DNA from: CAUZSH01 sp963582935
GTDB lineage: Bacteria; Pseudomonadota; Gammaproteobacteria; Francisellales; Francisellaceae
Assembly: GCA_963582935.1 (NCBI GenBank)
Contig: CAUZSH010000028.1
Span: 1-22,799, forward strand
Direction of reading: 5' to 3'
Length of the DNA stretch: 22,799 nucleotides
Shown here: positions 15,255 through 22,799 of the stretch, piece by piece
How positions within the stretch are numbered: position 1 is the stretch's first letter
Layout: each line of letters opens with the position of its first letter
The notes under the pieces: model-generated
Database searches by the model: none
What the model was told of the DNA's origin: nothing
Seen by the model: only the letters and a program-made list of their open reading frames with translations
Translations under genes and position numbers: made by a program

Positions 15255-15917
15255 ATGGCACGTCCTGGAATTACATACGAAGCAGTGGCTGAAGCCGCTC
15301 AAGCACTCTTATTACGAGGCGAAAAAATCACCATTCTCAAAATCAGAGAAGAACTAGGCGGTGTTGGTAGCACCACAACCATTAGCAAATTCTATAAAGA
15401 ATGGAAGGAGCAAGCTCTTGCATCGAGCGCCGCAGCCACAAAACCTGCGACAGAAACCGCCGCAGCGCAACCTGAAGTAGCACCAACTCAAGCCACACAG
15501 CCAGCCGAAGCGATCACGACTGCTGCAGATCAAAATGTTCAAGCACTCATCAATAATGCTAGAAATCTGAGCCAAGAAATGCTCAACACGATGTCTAACG
15601 AATGGGATATTATTCTCAATGAAAAAGACCTCGAAATAAAAGTTAGAAAGCTCCATTCCGCACTGATTAAAGAACAATCACGTAGAGAGTCTGCCGAAAA
15701 CATGGGGCGTGATGCACGTCAATATGCCGAAGCAATCAAGACACAAATAACCCACCGAGTTAATGAACTTCGTGACACACTTGAAAGCCAAATTGCTTTT
15801 CTAAATGGTCAAATCCGTCACCTTAAAAAAGCTTCAGAAGAGGACCTTGAATATTATCGCTGCCAACTCACTAAGGCAAATGAAAAAATTATTGATATTT
15901 CCAAAGAAAACAAATAA
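15255..15917 (+). CDS. KfrA-like DNA-binding protein
   Basis: A 220-aa protein in three parts. Residues 1-55 match the KfrA N-terminal DNA-binding domain (MARPGITYEAVAEAAQALL; GVGSTTTISKFYKEWKEQ). Residues 56-95 are an Ala/Pro/Thr-rich linker. From about 100 to the end is a long, charged coiled coil (IRHLKKASEEDLEYYRCQL). KfrA of IncP plasmids is an autorepressor that forms filaments. Chromosomal homologs are usually of unknown role. GAGGAAA before the ATG supports the start. It ends 6 bp before the TVP38-like gene, so it is in an operon with it. It may repress its own promoter at 15122. A partition or nucoid role is possible, but nothing here shows it. Confidence 0.8.
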   Translation: MARPGITYEAVAEAAQALLLRGEKITILKIREELGGVGSTTTISKFYKEWKEQALASSAAATKPATETAAAQPEVAPTQATQPAEAITTAADQNVQALINNARNLSQEMLNTMSNEWDIILNEKDLEIKVRKLHSALIKEQSRRESAENMGRDARQYAEAIKTQITHRVNELRDTLESQIAFLNGQIRHLKKASEEDLEYYRCQLTKANEKIIDISKENK

Positions 15918-15923
15918 TCAAAG

Positions 15924-16625
15924 ATGTATCAACTCAAAAAATATAGCTTACTCCTCATCATTGCACTTGGGTTTTTCTGTTTTTTTTACTTCAACCTACA
16001 TCACTACCTTAGTTTGGAAGAGCTTAAAGAAAAACGTGCCATTCTTAAAAACTGGACCGAGTACCATTTTATTTTAATTAGCCTTGTCTTCATTGCGATT
16101 TATATTGTAACAGTTGCTCTGACCATTCCTGGCGCCACTATTCTCACCTTAACAGGGGGATTCCTCTTTGGCATTACCACAGGTACGATTTATGTTGTTA
16201 TTGGCGCAACATTCGGGGCTTCCATCATTTTCTATGCGGCAAAAACCGCCTTTCGAGAAATATTCTACGCAAAATCAGGAAAACTCATGCACAAAATGGA
16301 AGCAGGATTTAAATCCAATGCTTTCAGTTACATGCTTTTTTTAAGGCTACTCCCAATTTTCCCATTCTTCTTGATCAATATTATTGCGGGATTACTCGGC
16401 ATTAAATTCAGAACTTTTTTCTTTGGAACGTTAATTGGCATTATTCCAGGGACAATTATTTATATTTCCGTTGGTAACAGCCTTAATGCTGTTTTTGATA
16501 AAAACCAAACACCCGACTTGGGAATTATTTTTCAACCCCAAGTCATTATCCCCATTATTGCATTGGCGCTGATTTCTTTACTCCCAATTTTATATAAAAA
16601 ATATAAAAAACGATCCGCCCCATAA
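15924..16625 (+). CDS. TVP38/TMEM64 (DedA-like, VTT) membrane protein
   Basis: A 233-aa integral membrane protein with about six hydrophobic segments. Its features are those of the VTT/SNARE-associated domain: TIPGATILTLTGGFLFG at about 65-85, an alternating G and A helix after it, and RLLPIFPFFLINIIAGLLG around 148-166 with the conserved arginine and prolines. A basic tail KKYKKRSAP is at the inner face. DedA/TVP38 proteins are implicated in membrane lipid scrambling and proton-motive force homeostasis. It starts 6 bp after the kfrA-like stop with no clear Shine-Dalgarno. In some bacteria this protein is fused to the type of oxidoreductase encoded next, which suggests a shared role. Confidence 0.88.
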   Translation: MYQLKKYSLLLIIALGFFCFFYFNLHHYLSLEELKEKRAILKNWTEYHFILISLVFIAIYIVTVALTIPGATILTLTGGFLFGITTGTIYVVIGATFGASIIFYAAKTAFREIFYAKSGKLMHKMEAGFKSNAFSYMLFLRLLPIFPFFLINIIAGLLGIKFRTFFFGTLIGIIPGTIIYISVGNSLNAVFDKNQTPDLGIIFQPQVIIPIIALALISLLPILYKKYKKRSAP

Positions 16626-16656
16626 ACGTAGAAATTCAATTTAAAGGATTAATATC

Positions 16657-18081
16657 ATGGCAAAGGAAATTTATGATATTTGCATTATTGGTGCTGGGGC
16701 AGGTGGTTTAAGCATTGCCTCCGTCTCAGCTCAATTAGGCTTAAATGTCTGCTTAATTGAAAATCATAAAATGGGTGGTGATTGCCTTAATTATGGATGC
16801 ATCCCATCTAAATCCATCTTAGCCGCGGCAAAAGCAGTGAAGTCACTCAAAAAAATGTCTGAACTTGGCATTCATATTGATGGAATCAGTATTGACTACC
16901 AAAAAGTATATCAGCATGTCCAGCAAGTCATCAAAACCATTGAGCCCCATGATTCTGTGGAACGTTTTGAATCACTTGGCGTCACAGTTAAAATGGGCAA
17001 TGCGACATTTATAGATAAAAATACGATTCTTTTAAATAAAGAACACATTTCTGCCAAGCACTTTGTCATTGCAACAGGATCTAGAGCATTTATTCCAGAT
17101 ATTTCTGGGCTAAACGATCTGGAATACCTTACAAATGAAACCGTTTTCAATCTTACCGAAGCGCCAAAGCACCTTATCACCATTGGTGGTGGCCCCATTG
17201 GTTGTGAGTTGTCTCAAGCGATTCGATTATTGGGTGCAGAAGTCTCAATCTTGCAGCGCAGACAACTACTACCTCATGATGATTCGGACTTAACTTGCAT
17301 CGTAAAAGATGAGCTGACCAAAGGTGGCGTTTCTATTTATGAACATGCCACAGAAATTAAGTCCGTTAGCAAAACCCCTAATGATGAAATCTGCGTGACC
17401 TTTATACAGGACGATCAAACCAAAAGCATTACGGGTAGTCATTTACTGGTCGCTACAGGGCGCCAAGTAAACTTTAATAATCTTGCACTTGAAAAAGCAA
17501 GCGTTGCGTACACCTCTAAAGGAATCCAAGTTAATACAAAGCTTAAAACCACTAACAAGCGGATCTATGCAGTGGGGGATGTCACCGGTGGCTTCCAATT
17601 TACACATATTGCGGGCTATCATGCAGGAATCGTCATTCAAAATATGCTTTTTAAAAAGCCCACCAAAGTTAATTATAAAGCCATTCCTTGGGTAACTTAC
17701 ACCAGTCCCGAGTTGGCACATGTCGGCATCTCACACGAACAGGCAAGCAAAGAGCACCCAAAAGGTAAAACGATTACGGTGGACTTTTCAGAGCTTGATC
17801 GAGCGCAAACCGAAAAACAAACAACTGGAAAGCTTAAAGCTACCTTTGATCACAAAGGAAACCCCGTGTCTGTCAGCATTGTTGGGAAAAACGCAGGCGA
17901 ACTCATCTACCCTTGGATTATCGCCATAGATAATCATTTATCCATTGGTAAACTCAGTAAATTCATTGCGCCCTACCCTACTTGGGGTGAACTAACGAAA
18001 AAAGTCATTAGCAAATATTATGAACCCATCCTTTATGCAAATAGAACTAAAAAACTTGTTCGATTCTTATCCCATTTTTGA
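16657..18081 (+). CDS. FAD-dependent NAD(P)-disulfide oxidoreductase, mercuric-reductase-like
   Basis: A 474-aa class I pyridine nucleotide-disulfide oxidoreductase. The FAD fold GAGAGG is at residues 12-17, and the redox disulfide C43/C48 is in GGDCLNYGCIPSK. The NAD(P) fold GGGPIGCE is in the middle and YAVGDVTGGFQFTH binds FAD. The dimer domain begins PWVTYTSPELAHVG. The catalytic H-P-T-x-x-E of lipoamide dehydrogenase is here Y440-P-T-W-G-E445, with Tyr for His as in MerA. There is no N-terminal metal-binding domain and no C-terminal Cys pair, so it is not a true MerA. AAGGA with 8-bp spacing precedes the ATG. It lies 31 bp after the TVP38-like gene. The substrate is unknown. Confidence 0.88.
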   Translation: MAKEIYDICIIGAGAGGLSIASVSAQLGLNVCLIENHKMGGDCLNYGCIPSKSILAAAKAVKSLKKMSELGIHIDGISIDYQKVYQHVQQVIKTIEPHDSVERFESLGVTVKMGNATFIDKNTILLNKEHISAKHFVIATGSRAFIPDISGLNDLEYLTNETVFNLTEAPKHLITIGGGPIGCELSQAIRLLGAEVSILQRRQLLPHDDSDLTCIVKDELTKGGVSIYEHATEIKSVSKTPNDEICVTFIQDDQTKSITGSHLLVATGRQVNFNNLALEKASVAYTSKGIQVNTKLKTTNKRIYAVGDVTGGFQFTHIAGYHAGIVIQNMLFKKPTKVNYKAIPWVTYTSPELAHVGISHEQASKEHPKGKTITVDFSELDRAQTEKQTTGKLKATFDHKGNPVSVSIVGKNAGELIYPWIIAIDNHLSIGKLSKFIAPYPTWGELTKKVISKYYEPILYANRTKKLVRFLSHF

Positions 18082-18179
18082 GCATCATCGCTAAACGAAA
18101 ACTACTAATTTGACACTTTTCGTGCTATTATGCCATGCGATTAAACCTTTCTGTATGACTAAAACTAAGGACGAATAGC

Positions 18180-20402
18180 ATGACGAATTCAAAAATCATT
18201 TACACTCATACTGACGAAGCACCCGCATTGGCAACGGCTTCCCTACTCCCCATTATTAAAACATTTACGCAAGCTGCTGATATTGAGGTCGAAACCAAAG
18301 ACATCTCACTTGCAGGTCGTATTATTGCAAACTTCCCTGATAATTTAACCGACGATCAAAAACAAATAGATGCTTTAACAGAGCTTGGTTCAATGGCTAA
18401 AACACCGAATGCCAACATCATTAAACTTCCAAATGTTAGCGCATCTATCCCACAACTGAATGCCGCTATCAAAGAACTACAAGGTCAGGGATATGATATT
18501 CCAAATTACCCAGAAGATCCCAAATCAGATGCTGAAAAAGCCATCAAAGCACGTTTTTCAAAAGTGCTTGGTAGCGCTGTAAACCCAGTACTAAGAGAAG
18601 GAAACTCTGACCGCCGTGTTGCCGCACCTGTAAAAGAGTATGCAAAAAAACACCCCCACTCAATGGGAGCTTGGAGTGCGGATTCCAAAACCCGTGTTGC
18701 ACACATGAGCCATGCTGATTTTTATGGCAACGAACAATCAGCTATCAAAAAAGAAGCGAGCGATGTTAAAATTGAACTCGTTACCAAGGCAGGTAAAACC
18801 ATAATTTTGAAAGATAAAGTTAGCCTTCAAGCTGGCGAAATATTTGATGCCTCCGTTATGAGCTGTAAAGCGCTTCGCGAGTTCTTTGCAACAGAAACCG
18901 CCAATGCAAAAGCCGAAGGCGTTTTGTTATCACTACATCTTAAAGCCACCATGATGAAAGTATCTGATCCTGTCATGTTTGGTCATGCTGTCACTGTATA
19001 TTTCAAAGATGTTTTTGAAAAGCATACCGCAATTTTTGAAGAACTTGGTGTCGACCCTAGCAATGGTTTAGGAGACGTTTATGCCAAAATTAAAAACCTG
19101 CCTGCCGCTCAAAAATCTGAAATTGAGGCCGATATTTTAGCCGTCTACCAAACCCAAGCAGACCTTGCGATGGTAGACTCAGATAAAGGCATTACAAATT
19201 TACACGTTCCGAGTGACGTTATTATTGATGCCTCAATGCCTGCGGCTATTCGTTCATCTGGTAAAATGTGGGGCACTGATGGCAAATTACACGATATAAT
19301 CGCAATGATCCCAGATCGCTGTTATGCTGGAATATACCAAGAAACCATCCAATTCTGCAAAGAAAATGGTGCTTTTGATGTCACCACAATGGGCAATGTT
19401 TCCAATGTTGGCTTGATGGCGCAAAAAGCAGAAGAATATGGCTCACACGACAAAACCTTTATTCTTTCTGAAGCGGGCACAGTTCGTGTTGTGGATACCG
19501 CTGGAAATATTTATCTCGAACATAAAGTTGAAAAAGGGGATATTTGGCGCATGTGCCAAGCAAAAGACGCGCCTATTAAAGATTGGGTAAAATTGGCGGT
19601 TAACCGAGCTAGAGCCACTGGTAATCCTGCTATATTCTGGCTTGATAAAAATAGAGCCCATGACACAAACCTTATTTTTAAAGTTGAAACCTACTTAAAA
19701 GACCACGACACTTCAGGTCTTGAAATTAAAATCATGTCACCAGAAGATGCCATTCGTTATACCTTAAAGCGTGTCAAAGCAGGGTTGGACACCATTTCGG
19801 TTACAGGTAATGTTTTACGTGACTATTTAACTGATTTATTCCCGATTCTTGAGTTAGGAACCAGTGCTAAGATGCTTTCAATCGTTCCCCTACTTGCTGG
19901 TGGTGGATTATTTGAAACAGGCGCTGGAGGCTCAGCCCCTAAGCATGTACAACAATTTGTTCAAGAAGGCCACTTAAGATGGGATTCTTTGGGTGAGTTC
20001 TTAGCCTTAGCCGTTTCACTTGAAGACCTTGCCGTAAAAACTGGCAACGCCAAAACGGCGCTACTTGCTGAAACTTTAAATGAAGCAAATAGCCAATTCC
20101 TCAGAAATAACAAATCGCCTTCTCGCAAAGTGGGTGAGCTTGACAATCGTGGTAGCCATTTTTATCTTGCGATGTATTGGGCACAAGCTCTGACAGCTCA
20201 AACAAAGGATTCAACACTTCAAGCTTATTTTAAGCCCCTTGCTGAAGCCTTAACAAAGAATGAAGCCAAGATTGTTGCTGAACTAAATACAGCTCAAGGA
20301 CACGCTATGGACTTGGGTGGATACTATCATCCTAATGCAGATAAGGTTTCTAAAGCAATGCGCCCGAGCCATACTTTAAATGCAGCATTGGCGACTGTTT
20401 AA
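18180..20402 (+). CDS. icd: Monomeric NADP-dependent isocitrate dehydrogenase
   Basis: A 740-aa monomeric-type IDH (the Azotobacter/Corynebacterium class, about 740 aa), unrelated in length to the 416-aa dimeric E. coli enzyme. It oxidises isocitrate to 2-oxoglutarate with NADP in the TCA cycle. S132, N135, R139 and R145 lie in GSAVNPVLREGNSDRR at the positions I recall for the A. vinelandii isocitrate-binding residues. Later segments SMPAAIRSSGKMWG and LDKNRAHD are also typical. AAGGA with 8-bp spacing precedes the ATG. It is probably monocistronic: about 100 bp follow the oxidoreductase gene, and a hairpin stands 19 bp after the stop. Confidence 0.96.
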   Translation: MTNSKIIYTHTDEAPALATASLLPIIKTFTQAADIEVETKDISLAGRIIANFPDNLTDDQKQIDALTELGSMAKTPNANIIKLPNVSASIPQLNAAIKELQGQGYDIPNYPEDPKSDAEKAIKARFSKVLGSAVNPVLREGNSDRRVAAPVKEYAKKHPHSMGAWSADSKTRVAHMSHADFYGNEQSAIKKEASDVKIELVTKAGKTIILKDKVSLQAGEIFDASVMSCKALREFFATETANAKAEGVLLSLHLKATMMKVSDPVMFGHAVTVYFKDVFEKHTAIFEELGVDPSNGLGDVYAKIKNLPAAQKSEIEADILAVYQTQADLAMVDSDKGITNLHVPSDVIIDASMPAAIRSSGKMWGTDGKLHDIIAMIPDRCYAGIYQETIQFCKENGAFDVTTMGNVSNVGLMAQKAEEYGSHDKTFILSEAGTVRVVDTAGNIYLEHKVEKGDIWRMCQAKDAPIKDWVKLAVNRARATGNPAIFWLDKNRAHDTNLIFKVETYLKDHDTSGLEIKIMSPEDAIRYTLKRVKAGLDTISVTGNVLRDYLTDLFPILELGTSAKMLSIVPLLAGGGLFETGAGGSAPKHVQQFVQEGHLRWDSLGEFLALAVSLEDLAVKTGNAKTALLAETLNEANSQFLRNNKSPSRKVGELDNRGSHFYLAMYWAQALTAQTKDSTLQAYFKPLAEALTKNEAKIVAELNTAQGHAMDLGGYYHPNADKVSKAMRPSHTLNAALATV

Positions 20403-20420
20403 TACGCCCAAGAAAAGTCA

Positions 20421-20440
20421 TAGCCCACACTAGTGGGCTA
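20421..20440. terminator. Bidirectional hairpin between icd and a small ORF
   Basis: TAGCCCAC (20421-20428) and GTGGGCTA (20433-20440) form a perfect 8-bp stem with loop ACTA, 19 bp after the icd stop. On the minus strand TGACTTTTCTT follows; on the plus strand only a short AT-rich stretch. It likely ends both transcripts. The stop codon of the minus-strand small ORF is inside the stem. Confidence 0.65.
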
Positions 20441-20569
20441 GATGAATTTAATTTTATACCAAATATTTGGTTCAGGTGGGGTTTGCGAGTCTGCAGCCAC
20501 ATAAACCAAGGCAATCAATACTGCTACTACAAAAATAGGGATAAATGAAGTTTTACTGACCTTTTTCAT
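20438..20569 (-). CDS. Small membrane-anchored protein, 43 aa
   Basis: The ORF begins MKKVSKTSFIPIFVVAVLIA, a basic N-terminus followed by a hydrophobic helix (FIPIFVVAVLIALVYVAA), then DSQTPPEPNIWYKIKFI. GAGGTG five bases before the ATG is a strong Shine-Dalgarno. The layout suggests an inner-membrane anchor with a short periplasmic tail, or a secreted peptide. The TAG lies inside the terminator hairpin shared with icd. Upstream is an inverted repeat (20601-20627) that may control it. Not recognised as a known family. Confidence 0.6.
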   Translation of the reverse strand: MKKVSKTSFIPIFVVAVLIALVYVAADSQTPPEPNIWYKIKFI

Positions 20570-20600
20570 CTCATCACCTCGTTATAAGCTCTCTATCTAT

Positions 20601-20627
20601 TATCACATACTATAAATATAGGTGATA
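20601..20627. promoter_or_regulatory. Inverted repeat upstream of the 43-aa ORF
   Basis: Outer arms TATCAC (20601-20606) and GTGATA (20622-20627) enclose inner arms CTATA (20610-20614) and TATAG (20617-20621). On one side the arms are separated by three bases and on the other they abut. It starts 32 bp before the minus-strand ATG. The size and two-part symmetry fit a dimeric repressor site. Confidence 0.4.
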
Positions 20628-20652
20628 TTTCCTTTATTTCATGCTTTTACCA

Positions 20653-20751
20653 TTAACAAAGGGGTGATGGCTTACAGAAATATAGAAAAGGTCTAGGGTA
20701 AATGATTAGACCCGACAATCCACCCAATACAAATTTAACAACGGGCGCCAT
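20653..20751 (-). CDS. Possible 32-aa hydrophobic peptide
   Basis: The ORF starts MAPVVKFVLGGLSGLIIYPR and ends in a Cys-rich tail (YFCKPSPLC). AAAGGAG lies ten bases before the ATG, a long but usable spacing. A GGTCTA/TAGACC inverted repeat (20690-20712) lies inside it, and is followed on the minus strand by TTTTC. The ORF could therefore be a chance frame over a terminator-like structure. No family is recognised. Confidence 0.3.
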   Translation of the reverse strand: MAPVVKFVLGGLSGLIIYPRPFLYFCKPSPLC

Positions 20752-20804
20752 CGCTTTTTATCTCCTTTTCCTCTACCATAAATAAAAATCATATTCTTCA
20801 AAAC

Positions 20805-21494
20805 ATGGCTAATTTCAACACCCACACTATCGCAGGAACCGGTATCAGCGCCTTATGTGCCAGCGCACTTTATACCGCAGGGATCACCTCAGAATTCAAT
20901 GCCATCCTATTTCTTGTCTTCGGCATTATTGGCACTTTCCTTCCTGATATGGATTCAGACAATGACACCTCTCGGAACTCAGTTTTCAATATCCTTGGCC
21001 TCATTCTTAGCATCTTTATTTTATGGATAGCCTCACCTAAAATCGGCATCATACCTAGCCTTTGCCTTGCCATTGCCGCATTTCTTCTTTTTCGGTTCTG
21101 TATCATCCACGCATTTAAAAATATCACTGAAAGACGAGGTGCGCTACATTCGCTTCCCATTGCCATTATTTTTGCACAAGCAACAGCCATCATCTTATGG
21201 CACTTTTTTGATTTTGGTGAAGAGCAAGCCTGGTATGGTGGTATTTTTATCTTTCTAGGTTATGTCATTCACCTTCTCCTAGATGAACTCATTGCAAGTG
21301 AGCTTTCAAGCGGAAAAGTAAAGCGTCCAATGTTACGCGCTATTCAAGTGATTTCGATCAAAGTATGGTGGTTGTATTTAGCCTTTTATATCATTATTGG
21401 GTTACTTTTTATTTTTCAACCCCCCTTTAATATACTTAGCAATGATATTTTCACACAATCAAACTTAAACACTATCTGGGATTATCGTTGGTAG
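20805..21494 (+). CDS. YdjM-like inner-membrane metal-dependent hydrolase
   Basis: A 229-aa membrane protein with four or more hydrophobic segments. It shows the metal-ligand motifs of the YdjM/DUF457 family (predicted membrane-bound metal-dependent hydrolase): an N-terminal His in NFNTHTIAGTG, LPDMDSDND near 46-54, RRGALHSL in the middle, and GYVIHLLLDEL. In E. coli ydjM is in the SOS regulon; no LexA box was seen here. The start lacks a clear Shine-Dalgarno, but the TH motif right after it fits family starts. Its natural substrate is unknown. It is 63 bp upstream of rpiA on the same strand. Confidence 0.8.
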   Translation: MANFNTHTIAGTGISALCASALYTAGITSEFNAILFLVFGIIGTFLPDMDSDNDTSRNSVFNILGLILSIFILWIASPKIGIIPSLCLAIAAFLLFRFCIIHAFKNITERRGALHSLPIAIIFAQATAIILWHFFDFGEEQAWYGGIFIFLGYVIHLLLDELIASELSSGKVKRPMLRAIQVISIKVWWLYLAFYIIIGLLFIFQPPFNILSNDIFTQSNLNTIWDYRW

Positions 21495-21557
21495 ACTCCA
21501 TGCCTAAAATAATTCATGATAGATTAGTAAATTAAAAACACCTTAAAGAGAATGAGC

Positions 21558-22214
21558 ATGGATCAAAATCAATTAAAGAAACTCGTTGCACAAGAAGCCA
21601 TAAAATACATTCAACCTGATATGGTCGTCGGAGTGGGTACAGGCAGCACGGTGGATTTCTTTATTGAAGAACTTGCCAAAATCAAACATAAAATAGATAT
21701 GGCCGTCTCAAGCTCCGAAGCCAGCACAAAATTATTACAACAGCATGGTATCCAAGTCAAAGACTTAAATTATCCTTCTTCCGTTGATATTTATGTGGAT
21801 GGCGCAGATGAAACCAACCACCAAAAACAACTGATCAAAGGTGGTGGTGCAGCCCTCACCCGTGAGAAAATCGTGGCTGCGGTTGCAAAGAAATTTATTT
21901 GTATCGTAGATGAATCAAAAGTTGTCGATATACTCGGCACTTTTCCCCTACCTGTGGAAGTCATTCCAATGGCGAGAGGACATGTTGCGCGCGAACTTGT
22001 AAAACTTGGTGGGCAACCTATTTATCGTGAAGATACCATAACAGATAATGGCAATATCATCCTAGATGTTCATAATATGCAAATTATGGAAGTAAAAAAA
22101 CTTGAGACAGCCATTAATCAAATCACAGGCGTTGTCACCAGTGGGCTTTTTGCACTGCGTCCTGCTGATGTGGTATTGGTTGCGCATAAAGATGGTCATG
22201 TTAGTAAACTATAA
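21558..22214 (+). CDS. rpiA: Ribose-5-phosphate isomerase A
   Basis: A 218-aa protein (E. coli RpiA 219) interconverting ribulose-5-phosphate and ribose-5-phosphate in the pentose phosphate pathway. GVGTGST is at about residues 25-31. SSSEAS, YVDGADE and KGGGAALTREKI carry the phosphate-binding and catalytic residues (Asp, Asp and Glu, Lys). FPLPVEVIPMA and the C-terminal GVVTSGLFA are also conserved. Two ATGs lie six bases apart; the second (MDQNQLKKLV) aligns with E. coli MTQDELKKAV and has AAAGAGA at better spacing. A lipocalin-like gene follows after 12 bp, probably in the same operon. Confidence 0.96.
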   Translation: MDQNQLKKLVAQEAIKYIQPDMVVGVGTGSTVDFFIEELAKIKHKIDMAVSSSEASTKLLQQHGIQVKDLNYPSSVDIYVDGADETNHQKQLIKGGGAALTREKIVAAVAKKFICIVDESKVVDILGTFPLPVEVIPMARGHVARELVKLGGQPIYREDTITDNGNIILDVHNMQIMEVKKLETAINQITGVVTSGLFALRPADVVLVAHKDGHVSKL

Positions 22215-22226
22215 GAGGAATTGAAA

Positions 22227-22604
22227 ATGGCAAACCCTATTCTGGGATCCTGGCAGCTGATCTCAATGACATCTAAAGATCATGAGGGAAATCTGTCATA
22301 TCCTATGGGAGAAAATCCTATTGGGATTATTATGTATAATGAAACGACCATGTCAGCAATCCTATCCTGTCATCATAATGATCTAGATAAAGACCTCCTG
22401 CATCATGTGAGCTACGCCGGAACTTATGATGCCAAAGATGGCAAAGCCTATCACCATGTTTCTGTTTCCTCTGAGCCCACTTGGCCCGGAAGAAGTCTTG
22501 AAAGGAATTTTTCAATAACCAATGACATTCTAAAAATTTGGTGCCATGAAAAATTGAATGATCAAGAGTTTGAGCTGGTTTTGATTTGGAAAAAAATAAC
22601 GTAA
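22227..22604 (+). CDS. Lipocalin-like domain protein
   Basis: A 125-aa protein that reads as one lipocalin-like (Lipocalin_5 type) domain. It opens with the typical NPILGSWQLISM, then YPMGENPIGIIMYNETTMSA (family G-x-I-x-Y followed by MS) and repeated beta-strand patterns, ending FELVLIWKKI. There is no signal peptide, so it is probably cytoplasmic. AGAGGA seven bases before the ATG at 22227 fixes the start; an in-frame TTG two codons earlier is not used. It follows rpiA by 12 bp. The ligand or reaction is unknown. An IS element begins 2 bp after its stop. Confidence 0.75.
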   Translation: MANPILGSWQLISMTSKDHEGNLSYPMGENPIGIIMYNETTMSAILSCHHNDLDKDLLHHVSYAGTYDAKDGKAYHHVSVSSEPTWPGRSLERNFSITNDILKIWCHEKLNDQEFELVLIWKKIT

Positions 22605-22606
22605 CC

Positions 22607-22799
22607 TATACTACCCCAATCTGTCAAACAACATTTTCTAAATTCCTATTCCCATAATATTTAAGCTGCCTTAAGTGCTAACTGCTCTTTTGGCGTGCCC
22701 CTATTTGAACCTTCATTATAAACATTCATTGGTTTTTTATAGCCCAATGTTTCGTGAAATCTTCGATGATTATAAAACTCAATATAGGTTTTCACGTCA
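22607..22799 (-). mobile_element. IS3-family insertion sequence, right end (cut by window)
   Basis: The element is entered from its 3' end. Next to the lipocalin-like stop, the sequence TATACTACCCCAATCTGTCA resembles IS3/IS150-type terminal repeats (TGTACTGnCCC...). The transposase end follows on the minus strand. The rest, including the other end and any target duplication, lies beyond position 22799. Confidence 0.65.
22661..22799 (-). CDS. IS3-family transposase (orfB) C-terminus, partial
   Basis: The last 45 codons are visible, ending in TAA at 22661. The stretch TYIEFYNHRRFHETLGYKKP is the characteristic end of the rve integrase core of IS3-family OrfB proteins (YNxxRxHxxLGYxxP). It continues beyond the window edge, so whether the transposase is intact cannot be judged. 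Confidence 0.85.
   Translation of the reverse strand, partial: DVKTYIEFYNHRRFHETLGYKKPMNVYNEGSNRGTPKEQLALKAA

Noticed and set aside
16657..18081. Calling the oxidoreductase mercuric reductase (merA)
   Set aside because: There is no metal-binding N-terminal domain, no C-terminal Cys pair and no mer genes nearby.

Overview
The window looks like chromosomal DNA of an AT-rich gammaproteobacterium. The support is HrpA at E. coli-like length, SdhE, HslVU, LepA next to MnmA, monomeric isocitrate dehydrogenase, and sequence motifs close to the E. coli proteins. The genus cannot be fixed from the sequence. Most of it is housekeeping. The notable content is in the intergenic regions and in a small kfrA-TVP38-oxidoreductase cluster.

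Layout. Positions 1-247 (minus) hold a near-consensus promoter, a 9-bp leader hairpin, and a short ORF that runs into a GC-rich, unidentified segment. hrpA (minus) and a FadL-type outer membrane protein (minus) follow, then the divergent pair lepA-mnmA (plus), whose stop and start codons overlap. The 8837-9127 region between mnmA and the next operon holds the main discovery: a CsrB/RsmZ-type regulatory RNA on the minus strand. It has its own promoter, nine small hairpins with GGA in the loop, and five further unpaired or partly paired GGA motifs. One hairpin contains the CsrA high-affinity consensus.

Then come serC-cmk-MFS transporter (a minus operon without aroA), hslVU (minus) behind a well-formed sigma-32 heat-shock promoter, a 41-aa membrane peptide gene, and sdhE (minus). 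Divergent from sdhE, a strong promoter drives kfrA-like, TVP38/DedA-like and FAD/NAD disulfide oxidoreductase genes. Monomeric icd follows, then a bidirectional hairpin and two small minus-strand ORFs. A YdjM-like membrane protein, rpiA and a lipocalin-like gene come next. The window ends inside an IS3-family element whose right end lies 2 bp after the lipocalin-like stop codon.

How the genes work together. Central metabolism is represented by icd, rpiA, serC and sdhE, translation and tRNA quality by lepA and mnmA, and protein quality control by hslVU. The CsrB-like RNA would titrate CsrA, the global post-transcriptional regulator of carbon flow and lifestyle. CsrA itself is not in the window. 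Gene calls rest on motifs and length recalled from known families. No database search was run.
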